The position numbers and the translations under genes are program-made. Of a stretch of 64,000 nucleotides of DNA, positions 42,066 to 52,125 are shown in pieces; within the stretch, counting starts at the first letter, position 1, and each line of letters opens with the position of its first letter. The DNA comes from Luteibacter rhizovicinus. GTDB taxonomy: Bacteria > Pseudomonadota > Gammaproteobacteria > Xanthomonadales > Rhodanobacteraceae. The notes below the pieces were generated by a model. The model made no database searches. It saw nothing but the letters and a program-made list of their open reading frames with translations, and was not told where the DNA came from. The stretch spans positions 1-64,000 of the forward strand of contig NZ_SMCS01000008.1 of assembly GCF_004342265.1 (NCBI RefSeq), read 5' to 3'.

Positions 42066-42754
42066 CTACAGTCCATGCCAGCGAGCGGGTCGGAACGATC
42101 TTCTCCGTCGAAGCCATGCTTGCCGCACGCGAAGGAAGCTGGCGCGTGCTCCACGATATCGCGGCGGCCATCCGGCCCGGCATGACCGAGGACGACGCCC
42201 GGCGCATAGCGGCGGAGGCCATCGCCGCTTCCGGCGCGCAGCGGATCTGGCACCCGAGCATCGTGCGGTTCGGACCGAACACGCTCAAGACATTCCGCCA
42301 GCGCTCGGCGCCCGACACCGTGCTCGGCGAAGACGACATCTTCTTCGTCGACCTGGGTCTTGTGTTCGAGGGCCACGAAGGCGACGTGGGCGATACCTTT
42401 GCGGCAGGTAACGACCCGATCGCCAGCGCCTGTGCGATGGCGGCGCGGACGATTTTCGACGCCGTCGCGAGCGAATGGCGCGAGAATAGCACCACGGGCA
42501 GGGCGCTTTACGATTTCGCGGCGCGGCAGGCCGACGTCGCGGGCTGGGTTCTGAATCACGAAACCAAAGGGCACCGGGTAGGCGATTATCCCCATGCCAT
42601 CTGGAAAGCCGGCGACCTGGGGGACTTCGAGGGCGAACCCGCTGCCGGACTGTGGATTCTCGAAATCCAGATACGGCATCCGGATCTGCCGGTAGGGGCG
42701 TTTTACGAAGATTTGCTGGTGCGCGGTATCGACCCTGCCGGAAGTCACGCATGA
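42062..42754 (+). CDS. M24 family metallopeptidase
   Basis: A 230-residue pita-bread-fold protein. Metal ligands are visible in DIFFVDLGLVFEGHEGDVGDTF (Asp pair), NHETKGHRVG (His) and LWILEIQIRHPDL (Glu). It resembles aminopeptidase P/methionine aminopeptidase-like M24 proteins but is short and lacks an N-terminal domain. It starts with GTG overlapping the stop of the response regulator by 4 bases, so it is translationally coupled to it; the functional reason is unknown. Confidence 0.85.
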   Translation: MTTVHASERVGTIFSVEAMLAAREGSWRVLHDIAAAIRPGMTEDDARRIAAEAIAASGAQRIWHPSIVRFGPNTLKTFRQRSAPDTVLGEDDIFFVDLGLVFEGHEGDVGDTFAAGNDPIASACAMAARTIFDAVASEWRENSTTGRALYDFAARQADVAGWVLNHETKGHRVGDYPHAIWKAGDLGDFEGEPAAGLWILEIQIRHPDLPVGAFYEDLLVRGIDPAGSHA

Positions 42755-42844
42755 CTTGACGCTCATGCGGCGCGCGCCTTGTAGGCTTAAACCTATTGCA
42801 TGCCGGATGCATCCCATCCGACGACATCACTGGGGAGTTGCGCC

Positions 42845-43666
42845 ATGCGCCGTACGCTGATCGCCTGCACTATCGCCGCCGTCATGGCCGCCGCCGCGCC
42901 GCTTTCCGCGCGTACCGTCAATATCGGCATGAGCAAATGCACCCACGACTACAGCACGCCGTACGACGTCGATGTGGAGCGTGACGGCATTTCGTTCCAT
43001 CGAACCGACGGTACTCCCGCCAAGGTATTCCTCCATAACGGCGCGTTGCGCGTCGACGGGCGCGACGTCAGCGTCTCGTCCGACGATGCCGAGGCGCTAC
43101 GCCGCTACGAAGCGGGCGTGCGTCAGGTGATGCCCGAGGTCGCCGTTATCGCACGCGATGCCATCGATGTCGGGTTCTCCGCCATGACGACGGTAACCGC
43201 CAGCTTCGCCGATCCGGGCAGCCGCTCCCGCATTCTGGAAAAACTGAATCGCAAGCACGCCGACGCGCTGCGCGAAGTCGACGCTACGCTGGGGCAGGGC
43301 CATTGGCAGGCAAAGCGCGCACAGAATCTTCTCGAAGACTCCATTGGCGACACCGTCGGAGAATTGGTCGGTACCGTCACGGGCGAAGCGGTATCGGCGG
43401 CACTCAGCGGCGACAGCTCTAAAGTCGCGGCGCTACAGGCGCGTGCCGAGTCGCTCGACAAATCCATGAACAAGGAAATGGACGCGCGTTCGAAGCGGCT
43501 CGAGGAACGCACGGACGCTATCTGCCCACGTCTGAACGATCTGGCGGGCATCCAGAAAGGCTGGCACGTCAAACTCGCCGACGGCTCGCTGTTGCAGTTG
43601 ATGACCATCAAGCCGAAGACCGATCACGATCACGATCACGATGGCAGTAGCGTGGCGTCCGAGTGA
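42845..43666 (+). CDS. DUF2884 (YggN-like) exported protein with His-Asp tail
   Basis: A 273-residue protein with a signal peptide (IACTIAAVMAAAAPLSA). It matches DUF2884/YggN: CTHDYSTPYDVDVERDG, FLHNGALRVDGRDVSV, then helices with DTVGELVGTVTGEAV. The C-terminus ends TDHDHDHDGSSVASE, a short alternating His-Asp run encoded by tandem GATCAC hexamers that could bind metal. The start at 42845 is preceded by GGGGAG. Paralogue of 36122-36877. Confidence 0.8.
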   Translation: MRRTLIACTIAAVMAAAAPLSARTVNIGMSKCTHDYSTPYDVDVERDGISFHRTDGTPAKVFLHNGALRVDGRDVSVSSDDAEALRRYEAGVRQVMPEVAVIARDAIDVGFSAMTTVTASFADPGSRSRILEKLNRKHADALREVDATLGQGHWQAKRAQNLLEDSIGDTVGELVGTVTGEAVSAALSGDSSKVAALQARAESLDKSMNKEMDARSKRLEERTDAICPRLNDLAGIQKGWHVKLADGSLLQLMTIKPKTDHDHDHDGSSVASE

Positions 43667-43802
43667 TAGCGTTATGGCGCATAGATCAATGCGATTTAGT
43701 TGATTTGGTATTTCAAGGTCATTCGTCGGTTGGTAGTTCAGTTACTCATGCCGACTGTTTTTGGATCACCGGCGTTTTGCGCGCGGTGATCCAATGGATT
43801 GA

Positions 43803-44204
43803 CTAGTAACAGAGCCTACCGTTGGGGATCAGGTCGCCGACGGTGACTGTCCCGCCACCGCTCGGCCCACCGCCTATGCCACCGGATACCTGGCGGGGTA
43901 TTGAAGTAGGTGTGCAGCCAGGTCCTGAAGTCGTTCGCTGCTGCCGGTTGCCATCGACAAACTCGCCTCTTGCTGCGCGCACATATGTGGCGCAGTCGAC
44001 GACATTGCACAACTGAACGGTGTCGCCGGAATCAAGATTGACGAAGTGCCCCCTCGTCCAGTCATCAATGGTGGATTTTGTCTTCGTATCGGGTGATGGA
44101 GTTTCGAGAACGCAGTCATGACACGTTTTCGTGATGTGGTACCGCTCCGCATGAGCGGAGCACATTGTTGCAATGCAAATCAAAGATTGCGCAATCCTGT
44201 GCAT
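43803..44204 (-). CDS. Small exported Cys-rich protein of unknown function
   Basis: A 133-residue protein with a signal peptide (HRIAQSLICIATMCSAHA) and several mature cysteines (KTCHDCVLE, QLCNVVDCATY, GPGC, RLCY end), suggesting disulfides in the periplasm or outside. A Gly-rich stretch (SGGIGGGPSGGGTVTVG) precedes the C-terminus. It lies 13 bases after the companion gene and has a GGGGGGAG site, so the two form an operon. Codon use is more AT-rich than that of the neighbours. No family recognised. Confidence 0.72.
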   Translation of the reverse strand: MHRIAQSLICIATMCSAHAERYHITKTCHDCVLETPSPDTKTKSTIDDWTRGHFVNLDSGDTVQLCNVVDCATYVRAARGEFVDGNRQQRTTSGPGCTPTSIPRQVSGGIGGGPSGGGTVTVGDLIPNGRLCY

Positions 44205-44217
44205 AGTGGCTCCCCCC

Positions 44218-44919
44218 TCAACGACAGTAACGTTCTACAAAAGCATCGGCTTCCGTGCGTATTGAAAAGACGTCGCGAGTGTCGATTTCTTTCTCTGCGA
44301 TACGAAACTGTTCTGGGGTGACGCGCATGAGCGATAGAAGGTGCATTACATTAAGGAATTTGTACGCCTCGGAAGGACTTTTCTTCATTGCATAACCACC
44401 TTTACTGGTTTCGCTATATAGCCTTCCGATCGCATCAGTGTTGCACTCTTGCGAAAGCTCTTTTAGGTAGCGAGCAGCGGACGTCTTGTAGTGATTAATT
44501 TCGGTCGCTCGTCCTGATGTATGTGCCAAGTCCATTTCGTGCAGTCCCGCACTCACGTATACGTACCTTGCATCGGCATCGCCTAGCTTCGCGGCCATCT
44601 CGAGATAGGAGCCTGCGGTTGCGATCTGAGCAGGTGTTGTGGCTTCGCAGTAGCCACTTGCTTCCTCAGGTGACCCGTTGGCACGGAGTGCGCGGCATCG
44701 GACTAACCCCGCGTATATTTGGGCAGCAGCTTTCGCGTCCCCAGCTGTTGATCGGGCAACTAGTTCAGATAGTGCAGTCTGCAATGGGCCAGTAGGCGCG
44801 TCTATCCCGTGGTATTTCGTTACACGAGTAAACCCTTGTAACTGAGGGCTCGGATCGGCAGCGTGTGCGCACATAATGTTGCTGGCGAGAGTCAGAAGTA
44901 ATGGTAATTGGCGTTTCAT
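44218..44919 (-). CDS. Exported protein of unknown function (helical, Sel1-like)
   Basis: A 233-residue protein with a signal peptide (KRQLPLLLTLASNIMCAHA). The mature part is helical, with Sel1-like spacing (AAQIYAGLVRCRAL; YLEMAAKLGDADARYVYVSA; YSETSKGGYAMKKSPSEAYK), though no complete Sel1 repeat is certain. Starting at 44919 places AAGGA 8 bases upstream; the ATG at 44925 would abut the site and was rejected. Low GC and codons such as ATA and TTA set this pair apart from the flanking genes, which suggests transfer. Confidence 0.72.
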   Translation of the reverse strand: MKRQLPLLLTLASNIMCAHAADPSPQLQGFTRVTKYHGIDAPTGPLQTALSELVARSTAGDAKAAAQIYAGLVRCRALRANGSPEEASGYCEATTPAQIATAGSYLEMAAKLGDADARYVYVSAGLHEMDLAHTSGRATEINHYKTSAARYLKELSQECNTDAIGRLYSETSKGGYAMKKSPSEAYKFLNVMHLLSLMRVTPEQFRIAEKEIDTRDVFSIRTEADAFVERYCR

Positions 44920-45135
44920 GGTCATCTTCCTTGACGTGTTTGTTGCTTGGATCGGGTTGTCTCACGACTTGGAAAGCATGGCGCAGAATTTCAAAATCTG
45001 AAGTCGGTGCGCTGCCATCGCAGCGATGGTCGATGGACGCAATAGATGGGTTGCCGAGATGGTTTCATTGTCAGTGAATGCGTTGGTGATCTGTCATCGC
45101 GAAATTCCACTGCGATGGTGTTTCTTTCTCTCCGA

Positions 45136-45603
45136 TCAGTCGACAAGGTCGAGTACGGCAAGGCCGTGCTCCGCGCAATAACTGCGATACGCCTCCAACT
45201 GCGTACTCGCCGACGCGCGTGCTCTGACGACGTCGCCCGGGCCGACGAATTCCACCGTGCCCATGACGATGACGAGTGCCGTCATCGGCTCGTCGCCAAC
45301 GACCTTCCACCAGTCCCGGTTGCCGTTCGGCTCGTAGACGTAGTCGCCCGGGCCGATGATCTCGCCCGTGCACAGTTGCCGCTGGCCGGCCAGGTTGAAG
45401 GCGTGGATTTCGCCCGTGTGGCGATGCAAGGGCATGACCGCGCCGGGTTCCATGCGGAGCAGTTCGACGAAACCCCGGTCGTCGGCGAAGAAACGCAGCG
45501 GCTTCCACGACTTCTGGGCGGACATCGGAATCCATGGGATGCCCGCCGTGCCGGCGATACGGGCGGGGAGGTAGTCGGAGAGGCTGGGGGCGGGGTGGTT
45601 CAT
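45136..45603 (-). CDS. Cupin-domain protein (2,4'-dihydroxyacetophenone dioxygenase-like)
   Basis: A 155-residue single cupin. The metal site is in MPLHRHTGEIHAFNL (His-x-His, Glu, His), with a second cupin motif around GDYVYEPNGN. It resembles the ChrR/2,4'-dihydroxyacetophenone dioxygenase-like cupins; the actual substrate is unknown. A good AAGGAAA site precedes the ATG. It is divergent from a MocR regulator across a short gap, which suggests regulation by it. Confidence 0.8.
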   Translation of the reverse strand: MNHPAPSLSDYLPARIAGTAGIPWIPMSAQKSWKPLRFFADDRGFVELLRMEPGAVMPLHRHTGEIHAFNLAGQRQLCTGEIIGPGDYVYEPNGNRDWWKVVGDEPMTALVIVMGTVEFVGPGDVVRARASASTQLEAYRSYCAEHGLAVLDLVD

Positions 45604-45655
45604 GGCGTGGTTTCCTTCGGATGGCTTGGTAGCCGGTGAGGAATACCGTACGCTT

Positions 45656-45665
45656 GGACTGGTCC
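45656..45665. promoter_or_regulatory. GGAC-TG-GTCC dyad in the cupin/MocR intergenic region
   Basis: The half-sites GGAC and GTCC are inverted around two bases within the 75-base gap between the divergent cupin and MocR genes. It is a candidate operator for the MocR protein; the assignment is based on position and symmetry only. Confidence 0.35.
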
Positions 45666-45678
45666 CTAAAAAGTGCCA

Positions 45679-47139
45679 ATGCAGATGAATTCAATGGAAC
45701 CAGTTTTTGCGTTCCCGTTGGACCTCGACGGTGAGGGTGGCCGCAGGCGGACGCTGCACGAGGCCTTGCGCGGCGCCATTCTCGATCGTCGCATTCTGCC
45801 CGGCGCGGAGTTGCCGTCCACCCGTAAAGTGGCTGCGGGCTACGGCATCGCACGCAACACCGTCATCGCCGCTTACGACCTTCTCATGGCCGAGGGCTAT
45901 TTGCTGACGCGGGTGGGCGCCCGCGCTGTCGTGGCGGACGTTGCGATGGGAAAGGGGGCCGCCGTTCGTCTTGCCCATCCGATGGAGGACACGCGTCTCG
46001 CTCCCGCATGGCGCGCGCCCATCTGGCCAGCCACCCGCCATGCCAACGACGGGCAACCGGGCTTCTATCTCGGTATGCCGGACTGCCGACAGTTTCCTTT
46101 CGACGTATGGCGCCGGTTGCTTGTGAGGGCATCGGGCCCTGCGTCGCTGACTTCGCTGGGCTATCAGGCGCCGGAAGGGCGCCCGCTACTGCGCGCGGGT
46201 ATTGCCCGGCATGTGTCGTTCGCGCGCGCGGTGGCCTGTCACGCCGACGATGTCGTCGTGACCAGCGGTGCGCAGCAGGCGTTCGACCTTCTCGCGCGCG
46301 TTCTGGTGACGCCGGGCGAAACCCGTGTCGCTGTCGAAGATCCCGGCTATCCGCCGTTGCGTAGTGCGATGGCCGCGGCTGGCGCGCAACTGGTTCCCGT
46401 GCCGGTCGACGACCAGGGACTATGCGTGGATCGTCTTCCCGACGATGTACGCGTCGTCTGCGTCACGCCATCCCATCAGTTTCCGGCCGGTGTCGCGATG
46501 TCGATGGATCGCCGCAAAGCGTTGCTCGACTTCGCGCGCCAGCGTGGCGCCGTCGTTATCGAAGACGACTACGATGGCGAGTTCCGCTACGGCGGCCGGC
46601 CACTGGATGCATTGCGGACACTCGATCGCGACGCCAGCGTTCTTTACGTAGGTACCTTTTCCAAGAGCCTGTTTCCCGCGTTGCGTGTCGGCTACATCGT
46701 GACCCCTCCGTGGGCGCGGGATGCGTTGGTCTCCGCGAAACAATGCATCGACACCCACGGGAATGTGCAGGTGCAGGATGCGCTTGCGCACTTCATCGCC
46801 GAAGGTCATCTGCTGCGTCACGTGCGGCGCATGCGCAAGGTGTATGCCGAACGTCGCACAGCGATGCTCGACGTGTTCGCCGCCGAGCTGAGTCCGTGGT
46901 TCGAACCCATCGCATCGGAAGCAGGCATCCATTTGTCGGTTCGCTATCGCGATGCCGACGATGCGGGCTGGATGCTTCCGCATATCCGTCGTCATGCGCC
47001 AGGCGCGCAATCGATGAGCGATTTCGGCAAAACGACATCGACCGCGAGCGGTGTTTCTTTCGGGTTTGGCTGTATCGACGTCGACGGCGCCGTGGTCGCG
47101 CTTCGAAGTCTGGCGGCCGCGCTGGCGATACGTCGCTGA
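45679..47139 (+). CDS. MocR/PdxR-type transcriptional regulator (GntR HTH plus aminotransferase domain)
   Basis: A 486-residue fusion: winged HTH of the GntR family ([35 protein letters not shown]) and a class-I aminotransferase-like domain with the PLP-lysine region [16 protein letters not shown]. MocR proteins sense PLP or amino-compounds and usually control a divergent gene, here the cupin. Several starts are possible (GTG 45673, ATG 45679, 45685 or 45694); none has a clear ribosome site. Confidence 0.88.
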   Translation: MQMNSMEPVFAFPLDLDGEGGRRRTLHEALRGAILDRRILPGAELPSTRKVAAGYGIARNTVIAAYDLLMAEGYLLTRVGARAVVADVAMGKGAAVRLAHPMEDTRLAPAWRAPIWPATRHANDGQPGFYLGMPDCRQFPFDVWRRLLVRASGPASLTSLGYQAPEGRPLLRAGIARHVSFARAVACHADDVVVTSGAQQAFDLLARVLVTPGETRVAVEDPGYPPLRSAMAAAGAQLVPVPVDDQGLCVDRLPDDVRVVCVTPSHQFPAGVAMSMDRRKALLDFARQRGAVVIEDDYDGEFRYGGRPLDALRTLDRDASVLYVGTFSKSLFPALRVGYIVTPPWARDALVSAKQCIDTHGNVQVQDALAHFIAEGHLLRHVRRMRKVYAERRTAMLDVFAAELSPWFEPIASEAGIHLSVRYRDADDAGWMLPHIRRHAPGAQSMSDFGKTTSTASGVSFGFGCIDVDGAVVALRSLAAALAIRR

Positions 47140-47308
47140 TGCGGCTTTCCTGTCAACGGTAAAGCTACCGGAGACGCCGAACGATACTTTTGCTAGCCTG
47201 CTCCCGCGTCCGCGGGTCTTTCCGCTGCAGCGCCGACATTGCAGTCCCTACATGGATGTAGCGCACGGAAGTTTTTCGTACCTTCCTACGTATCCGAGGA
47301 GAGCTGTC

Positions 47309-48007
47309 ATGAGCATGGGCAAGCGTCTGGGCGCCGAGTTTTTCGGCACCTTCTGGTTGGTCTTCGGTGGTTGCGGCAGCGCGGTCCTGGCCGCGAAGTT
47401 TCCCGATACGGGCATCGGTTTCGCTGGCGTCGCTCTCGCGTTCGGTCTGACCGTCGTGACCATGGCGTACGCCGTGGGTCATATTTCGGGCGGGCATTTC
47501 AATCCCGCGGTCACCCTGGGGCTCTGTGCGGGTGGTCGCTTTCCGGCCAGGGATGTCGTTCCCTACATCGTCGTCCAGGTCATCGGCGGCATTGCCGCCG
47601 GCGCTGTGCTCTATACGATCGCGAGCGGCGGACCCAATTTCGACGCCAGCCTCGGTTTTGCGTCCAACGGCTACGGTGCCCATTCGCCCGGAAGCTACTC
47701 CCTGCACGCATGCATGGTCGCGGAGTTGGTGCTGACCGCATTCTTCCTGATCGTTATCCATGGCTCGACCGACAAGCGCGCACCGGCGGGCTTCGGTCCG
47801 TTGGCGATCGGCCTGTCCCTGACCCTGATCCATCTGATCAGCATTCCGGTTACCAATACCTCGGTGAATCCCGCGCGCAGCACGGGCGTGGCGCTGTTCC
47901 AGGGGAGCTGGGCGATCCAGCAGCTGTGGATGTTCTGGCTGGTGCCGCTGGTTGGCGGCATCGTGGGCGGCTTGATCTATCGCTATCTGCTTGAGAGCAA
48001 GGATTGA
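47309..48007 (+). CDS. aqpZ: Aquaporin Z
   Basis: A 232-residue water channel with six membrane helices and two NPA boxes: [11 protein letters not shown] and SVNPARSTG. The opening [20 protein letters not shown] is typical of AqpZ, as are the small residues lining the pore, so water rather than glycerol transport is likely. Start at 47309 is preceded by GAGGAGAG; the frame open from 47051 overlaps the MocR gene. Confidence 0.95.
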   Translation: MSMGKRLGAEFFGTFWLVFGGCGSAVLAAKFPDTGIGFAGVALAFGLTVVTMAYAVGHISGGHFNPAVTLGLCAGGRFPARDVVPYIVVQVIGGIAAGAVLYTIASGGPNFDASLGFASNGYGAHSPGSYSLHACMVAELVLTAFFLIVIHGSTDKRAPAGFGPLAIGLSLTLIHLISIPVTNTSVNPARSTGVALFQGSWAIQQLWMFWLVPLVGGIVGGLIYRYLLESKD

Positions 48008-48060
48008 TCGCGCCGGCACGACGGCGACGGAGCCGTCGTGCCACTGGGGTGCTTCAGTTG

Positions 48061-49521
48061 TCAGTGCAGGGTCGCTATCCAGCGTTCCAGTGCGGGCGTG
48101 TCCGCCACGGTGCCCGGGAAGATGTGGGCGGGAACGATGGGCACGTTCGCGCCTCGCTTGCGGCCGCGGTACACCTTCATCGGGACGACTACGCGTCCGA
48201 CACCACTCGGGAGGTCGTCCTTGCGGATGTCCATGTAGAGCGTGTCCGCGCTCGTTTCCTCGCCGACGTGGATAACGCCCAGGGCAAGCCAGAGATCGGC
48301 GGCGTCGAGGCACGCGGACCCGCAGCCGGCGTCCGTCACCATGAAGATGCGGGCGCGCGGCGGCGCGACCGGAGCTTGTGCGGCAGATTTTGCTTCGGCT
48401 TCTTTCGGTGCTTGCCAGAGCGCCTGTCCGTTCTTCTTCGCCGCTGTCATGCCGGCGACGGTGCCGTCTACCCAGGCAAGGACTTCATGCGACCCATCGG
48501 GGCTCGCGCGAAGTTTGTCCGCGAGTTCGCTCATGGTCGCGATGTTGGCCGCGGAGGCGCGCCATTCGACGGTGGTCGAGTCGACGTTCGCCGCATCGAC
48601 GTGTGCCGCGCCCCAAAGCGCGCGCGCGATCTGCAGGCTCCAGTCGGAAGAGCCGCCGTTGTTGCCGCGCAGGTCCAGCACGATGGCTGGCGCGGCGACG
48701 ATCGCGTCGCGCTGTTTCGCCAGATCGGCGATCAGAGGGACGAGTGCCTTCGCGGCGGCTCCGCTGGGATCGCCGTCGAAGTCGCTCAGGGCCAGCCAGA
48801 TCGTGCCGTCGGGAAGCTTGCGCATGCCGATGGGATCGTGGGCGCGACGGGAAGTGGCAGCGAGCCGTTCCTTCAGTGCCGCCTGGTCGATGGGAATCCA
48901 TGTCAGCGTTATCGAGCGTTGCTCGCCAGCGACATCGAACGTGCATACGGATGGCCGCGCGATCCACGGATTGCCGTTGTCGAGAAAGAGCCGGCCGCCG
49001 GCCCATGCGCGCTGTGCCTTGAGGTTCCAGCGACCGGTGAACGCACCCACGTTTTCCGCTGCCAGCCGGTCGGCGGGTCGACCATCGCAGGCCAGCAGGG
49101 TGGCGTCCAACGGGAGAGGCGCCCGATCGTCGCGCGTTACGACGCGCTGCTTTCCCTCGTTGTCGAAGGCGGTCAGAAAACCCGGCCAGCGCGATGCCAT
49201 CACCGGGACTTTCGTGCCTTTAGCCTCGGAGAAATTGAGATGCCCGTCGTCGAACCCGGCGGCGTACGCACGCATGGCATACCAGTAGCCGGCGAAGTCC
49301 TTCGTCCGCTTCGCCCGGTCCAGTGCCATGGCGAGGCCCGCATCGTTCGCGGTGGCGAAGCGCGGGTTCAGCGGATCGACCGGCCCCGGATGATTGGCCG
49401 CGACATCGTCGTGCAGGGCTGTAGCGTCCTGGCGAAGCGCCTGCGCCCAGTCGCGATCGGCGGTCTGGGCGGCGGCGAGGGCAGGGGCGAGCAAGAAGAG
49501 GGCGGCTACCCGTCGGAGCAT
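48061..49521 (-). CDS. Exported S41-like peptidase
   Basis: A 486-residue protein with a signal peptide (RRVAALFLLAPALAAAQ). The C-terminal half has the tail-specific protease (S41) pattern: VLDLRGNNGGSS, then TDAGCGSACLDAADLW, where the Ser in GSAC would be the nucleophile. The N-terminal half (DVAANHPG; AYAAGFDDGHLNF) also fits this family. A PDZ domain is not apparent. Role unknown, presumably periplasmic protein processing. An AAGGAC site precedes the ATG. Confidence 0.82.
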   Translation of the reverse strand: MLRRVAALFLLAPALAAAQTADRDWAQALRQDATALHDDVAANHPGPVDPLNPRFATANDAGLAMALDRAKRTKDFAGYWYAMRAYAAGFDDGHLNFSEAKGTKVPVMASRWPGFLTAFDNEGKQRVVTRDDRAPLPLDATLLACDGRPADRLAAENVGAFTGRWNLKAQRAWAGGRLFLDNGNPWIARPSVCTFDVAGEQRSITLTWIPIDQAALKERLAATSRRAHDPIGMRKLPDGTIWLALSDFDGDPSGAAAKALVPLIADLAKQRDAIVAAPAIVLDLRGNNGGSSDWSLQIARALWGAAHVDAANVDSTTVEWRASAANIATMSELADKLRASPDGSHEVLAWVDGTVAGMTAAKKNGQALWQAPKEAEAKSAAQAPVAPPRARIFMVTDAGCGSACLDAADLWLALGVIHVGEETSADTLYMDIRKDDLPSGVGRVVVPMKVYRGRKRGANVPIVPAHIFPGTVADTPALERWIATLH

Positions 49522-49622
49522 CGGAAGTCCTTGAGATGACAGGATGGTGCGTCGACAGAGGGTGCCAGACGCGCCGGTAGGGCTACAATCGCCGATCGTT
49601 CCTGCCTGTGCCGTGCCCGCCC

Positions 49623-50219
49623 ATGCTCCTGATGATCGACAACTACGACAGCTTCACCTTCAACCTCGTCCAGTACCTGGGCGAGCTGGGGCAGGAAGTG
49701 AAAGTCATGCGGAACGATGCGCTGACTGTCGCGGATATCCGCGCGCTGGCGCCGTCGCGCATCATGATTTCGCCGGGGCCGGGTACGCCGGACGATGCTG
49801 GCGTATCGCTCGATATTCTCCGTGAGCTGGCCAGCGAGATCCCCATCTTCGGTGTCTGCCTTGGGCATCAGGCGATTGGCCAGGTGTTCGGCGGCAAGGT
49901 CATCCGGGCCCGCGAGATCATGCACGGCAAGACCTCGCCGGTTCGCCATCGCGGACGGGGCGTGTTTGCCGGTTTGCCCGATCCGTTCGAGGCCACGCGT
50001 TATCACTCGCTGGTCGTGGAGAAGACCTCGGTGCCCGATTGCCTCGAAGTCACGGCATGGACCGAGCGCGAGGATGGCTCGATCGACGAGATCATGGGCC
50101 TGCGCCACCGCACGTTGCCGATCGAGGGCGTGCAGTTTCACCCCGAGTCGATCCTCACCCAGCATGGTCACGACCTGCTGCGCAATTTCCTGGGCCTGCC
50201 TCTTCCGCTGGCGGCCTGA
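49623..50219 (+). CDS. trpG: Anthranilate synthase component II (glutamine amidotransferase)
   Basis: A 198-residue class-I glutamine amidotransferase: [19 protein letters not shown] at the start, nucleophile Cys in [12 protein letters not shown] and the His-Glu pair in FHPESILT. It supplies ammonia to TrpE (or PabB) for anthranilate synthesis; trpE is not in this window. It leads the trpG-trpD-trpC block. ATG 49623 is chosen over GTG 49608 because the family begins with the MLLMIDNYD strand. Confidence 0.95.
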   Translation: MLLMIDNYDSFTFNLVQYLGELGQEVKVMRNDALTVADIRALAPSRIMISPGPGTPDDAGVSLDILRELASEIPIFGVCLGHQAIGQVFGGKVIRAREIMHGKTSPVRHRGRGVFAGLPDPFEATRYHSLVVEKTSVPDCLEVTAWTEREDGSIDEIMGLRHRTLPIEGVQFHPESILTQHGHDLLRNFLGLPLPLAA

Positions 50220-50234
50220 TTCCGAGTGTCCCGC

Positions 50235-51266
50235 ATGCCGATCACCCCCTCCGAGGCGCTCCAGCGCACCATCGAACATCGCGAGATCTTCCATGACGAG
50301 ATGATCGAACTGATGCGTCAGATCATGCGCGGCGACGTCAGCCCGCTGATGACCGCGGCCATCATGACCGGCTTGCGCGTGAAGAAGGAAACCGTCGGCG
50401 AGATCACCGGTGCCGCGCGCGTGATGCGCGAGCTGGCCGCCACGGTCGATACGGCGCCGCATCCGCATTTCGTCGATATCGTCGGTACGGGTGGCGACGG
50501 TGCGTCCACGTTCAATATCTCCACCGCGTCGATGTTCGTCGCGGCGGCGGCGGGTGCGCGCGTCGCCAAACATGGCGGGCGCAGCGTGTCGTCGAAGTCG
50601 GGCAGCGCCGACGTGCTGGAGGTTCTGGGGGCGCGCATCGACCTTTCGCCCACCCAGGTCGCCGCCTGCATGGAAGAAACCGATATCGGCTTCATGTTCG
50701 CGCCCAACCACCATCCGGCGATGAAGGTCGTCGGGCCGGTACGGCGCGAGATGGGCGTGCGTACGCTGTTCAATATCCTGGGGCCACTGACCAATCCCGC
50801 GGGCGCTCCGAATATCCTCATGGGTGTGTTCCATCCCGACCTCGTCGGCATCCAGGTGCGTGTGCTCCAGGCCCTGGGGACGAAGCATGCGCTGGTCGTG
50901 TGGGGGCGTGACGGCATGGACGAGATATCCCTGGGCGCTGCTACGCTTGTAGGTGAGCTTCGCAACGGAGAAGTGCGGGAATACGAGGTCGAGCCGGAAG
51001 ATTTCGGGCTTGCCATGGCCTCCAGCCGCAACCTTCGCGTGGAGAACGCAGAGGAGTCGAAGGCCATGCTTCTGGAAGCCATCTCTGGCGTTCCGGGGGT
51101 CGCTCATGACATCGTCTGTCTCAACGCTGGCGCGGCCCTGTACGCGGCCGATGTCAGCGCGTCGATCGCCGAGGGCATCGAGTTGGCACGCGCCACCATT
51201 GCCAGTGGCGCGGCTCGTGTAAAAATGGACGCGTTCGTGGCCGCAACCCAGCGGCTCGGCGCCTGA
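50235..51266 (+). CDS. trpD: Anthranilate phosphoribosyltransferase
   Basis: A 343-residue enzyme (346 if GTG 50226 is used). The PRPP-binding motif [15 protein letters not shown] and [18 protein letters not shown] are diagnostic, followed by [11 protein letters not shown]. It transfers the phosphoribosyl group to anthranilate, the second step of the tryptophan branch. It begins 15 bases after trpG and precedes trpC by 60 bases. The start between GTG 50226 and ATG 50235 is undecided. Confidence 0.96.
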   Translation: MPITPSEALQRTIEHREIFHDEMIELMRQIMRGDVSPLMTAAIMTGLRVKKETVGEITGAARVMRELAATVDTAPHPHFVDIVGTGGDGASTFNISTASMFVAAAAGARVAKHGGRSVSSKSGSADVLEVLGARIDLSPTQVAACMEETDIGFMFAPNHHPAMKVVGPVRREMGVRTLFNILGPLTNPAGAPNILMGVFHPDLVGIQVRVLQALGTKHALVVWGRDGMDEISLGAATLVGELRNGEVREYEVEPEDFGLAMASSRNLRVENAEESKAMLLEAISGVPGVAHDIVCLNAGAALYAADVSASIAEGIELARATIASGAARVKMDAFVAATQRLGA

Positions 51267-51326
51267 TGTCGTAGACGGGAACGGACGCCTCCTTTCGTTC
51301 CCGCATACCCCAAGGAAGCTTCCCCG

Positions 51327-52121
51327 ATGTCCGATATTCTCGACCGCATCCTCACTCGCAAGCGAGAGGAAATCACCGAGCGCAGCGCCCGGACGCCTCT
51401 TGCCGAGCTAGCTGCGAAAGCCGCGGATCTTCCCGGCACGCGCGGGTTCGCCGCGGCGATCGACGCGAAGCTGCATGCCGGCCAGTCGGCGGTCATCGCC
51501 GAGATCAAGAAAGCCAGCCCGAGCAAGGGCCTCATTCGCCCGGACTTCGACCCTGCCGCCATTGCGCGCAGCTACGAAGCGGGCGGCGCGGCGTGCCTGT
51601 CCGTGCTGACCGACGCCGATTTTTTCCAGGGCTGCGAGGACTACCTGCATATCGCCCGCGAATCCTGCAAGTTGCCCGTGCTGCGCAAGGATTTCATCAT
51701 CGACGAATATCAGGTGTATGAGGCGCGTGTCATCGGCGCCGACTGCATCCTGCTCATCGCGGCTGCGCTCGACGACAGCGCGCTCATGAATCTCACGATG
51801 CTGGCGGCCGAACTCGAACTCGACGTCCTCGTCGAAGTGCACAACCTGGAAGAGCTGCAACGCGCTCTCGAGGTGCCGGCACCTTTGTTCGGCGTAAACA
51901 ACCGCAATCTGCGCACGTTCGAGACCGAGCTGGGTACCTCGGAAAAGCTGAAGGAATACGTCGGTAACGATGTCGTCCTGATCGCCGAGTCCGGCATCAG
52001 TACCCATGAGGACGTTCGCCGGTTGCGTAAGGCGGGCATCGATTCGTTCCTGGTCGGCGAAGCCTTCATGCGCGCCGTCGACCCCGGTGCGGAGCTGCAA
52101 AAGCTCTTCGGCCCGCGCTGA
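51327..52121 (+). CDS. trpC: Indole-3-glycerol phosphate synthase
   Basis: A 264-residue monofunctional TrpC: AVIAEIKKASPSKGLIR with the catalytic Lys, LSVLTDADFFQG, LRKDFIIDEYQVYEAR, FGVNNRNLRTFE and LIAESGISTHEDV. It closes the indole ring in tryptophan synthesis; TrpF is not fused, unlike in E. coli. It is third in the trpGDC block and is followed after four bases by a HAD-family gene, which is probably co-transcribed. Confidence 0.96.
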   Translation: MSDILDRILTRKREEITERSARTPLAELAAKAADLPGTRGFAAAIDAKLHAGQSAVIAEIKKASPSKGLIRPDFDPAAIARSYEAGGAACLSVLTDADFFQGCEDYLHIARESCKLPVLRKDFIIDEYQVYEARVIGADCILLIAAALDDSALMNLTMLAAELELDVLVEVHNLEELQRALEVPAPLFGVNNRNLRTFETELGTSEKLKEYVGNDVVLIAESGISTHEDVRRLRKAGIDSFLVGEAFMRAVDPGAELQKLFGPR

Positions 52122-52125
52122 CGAC

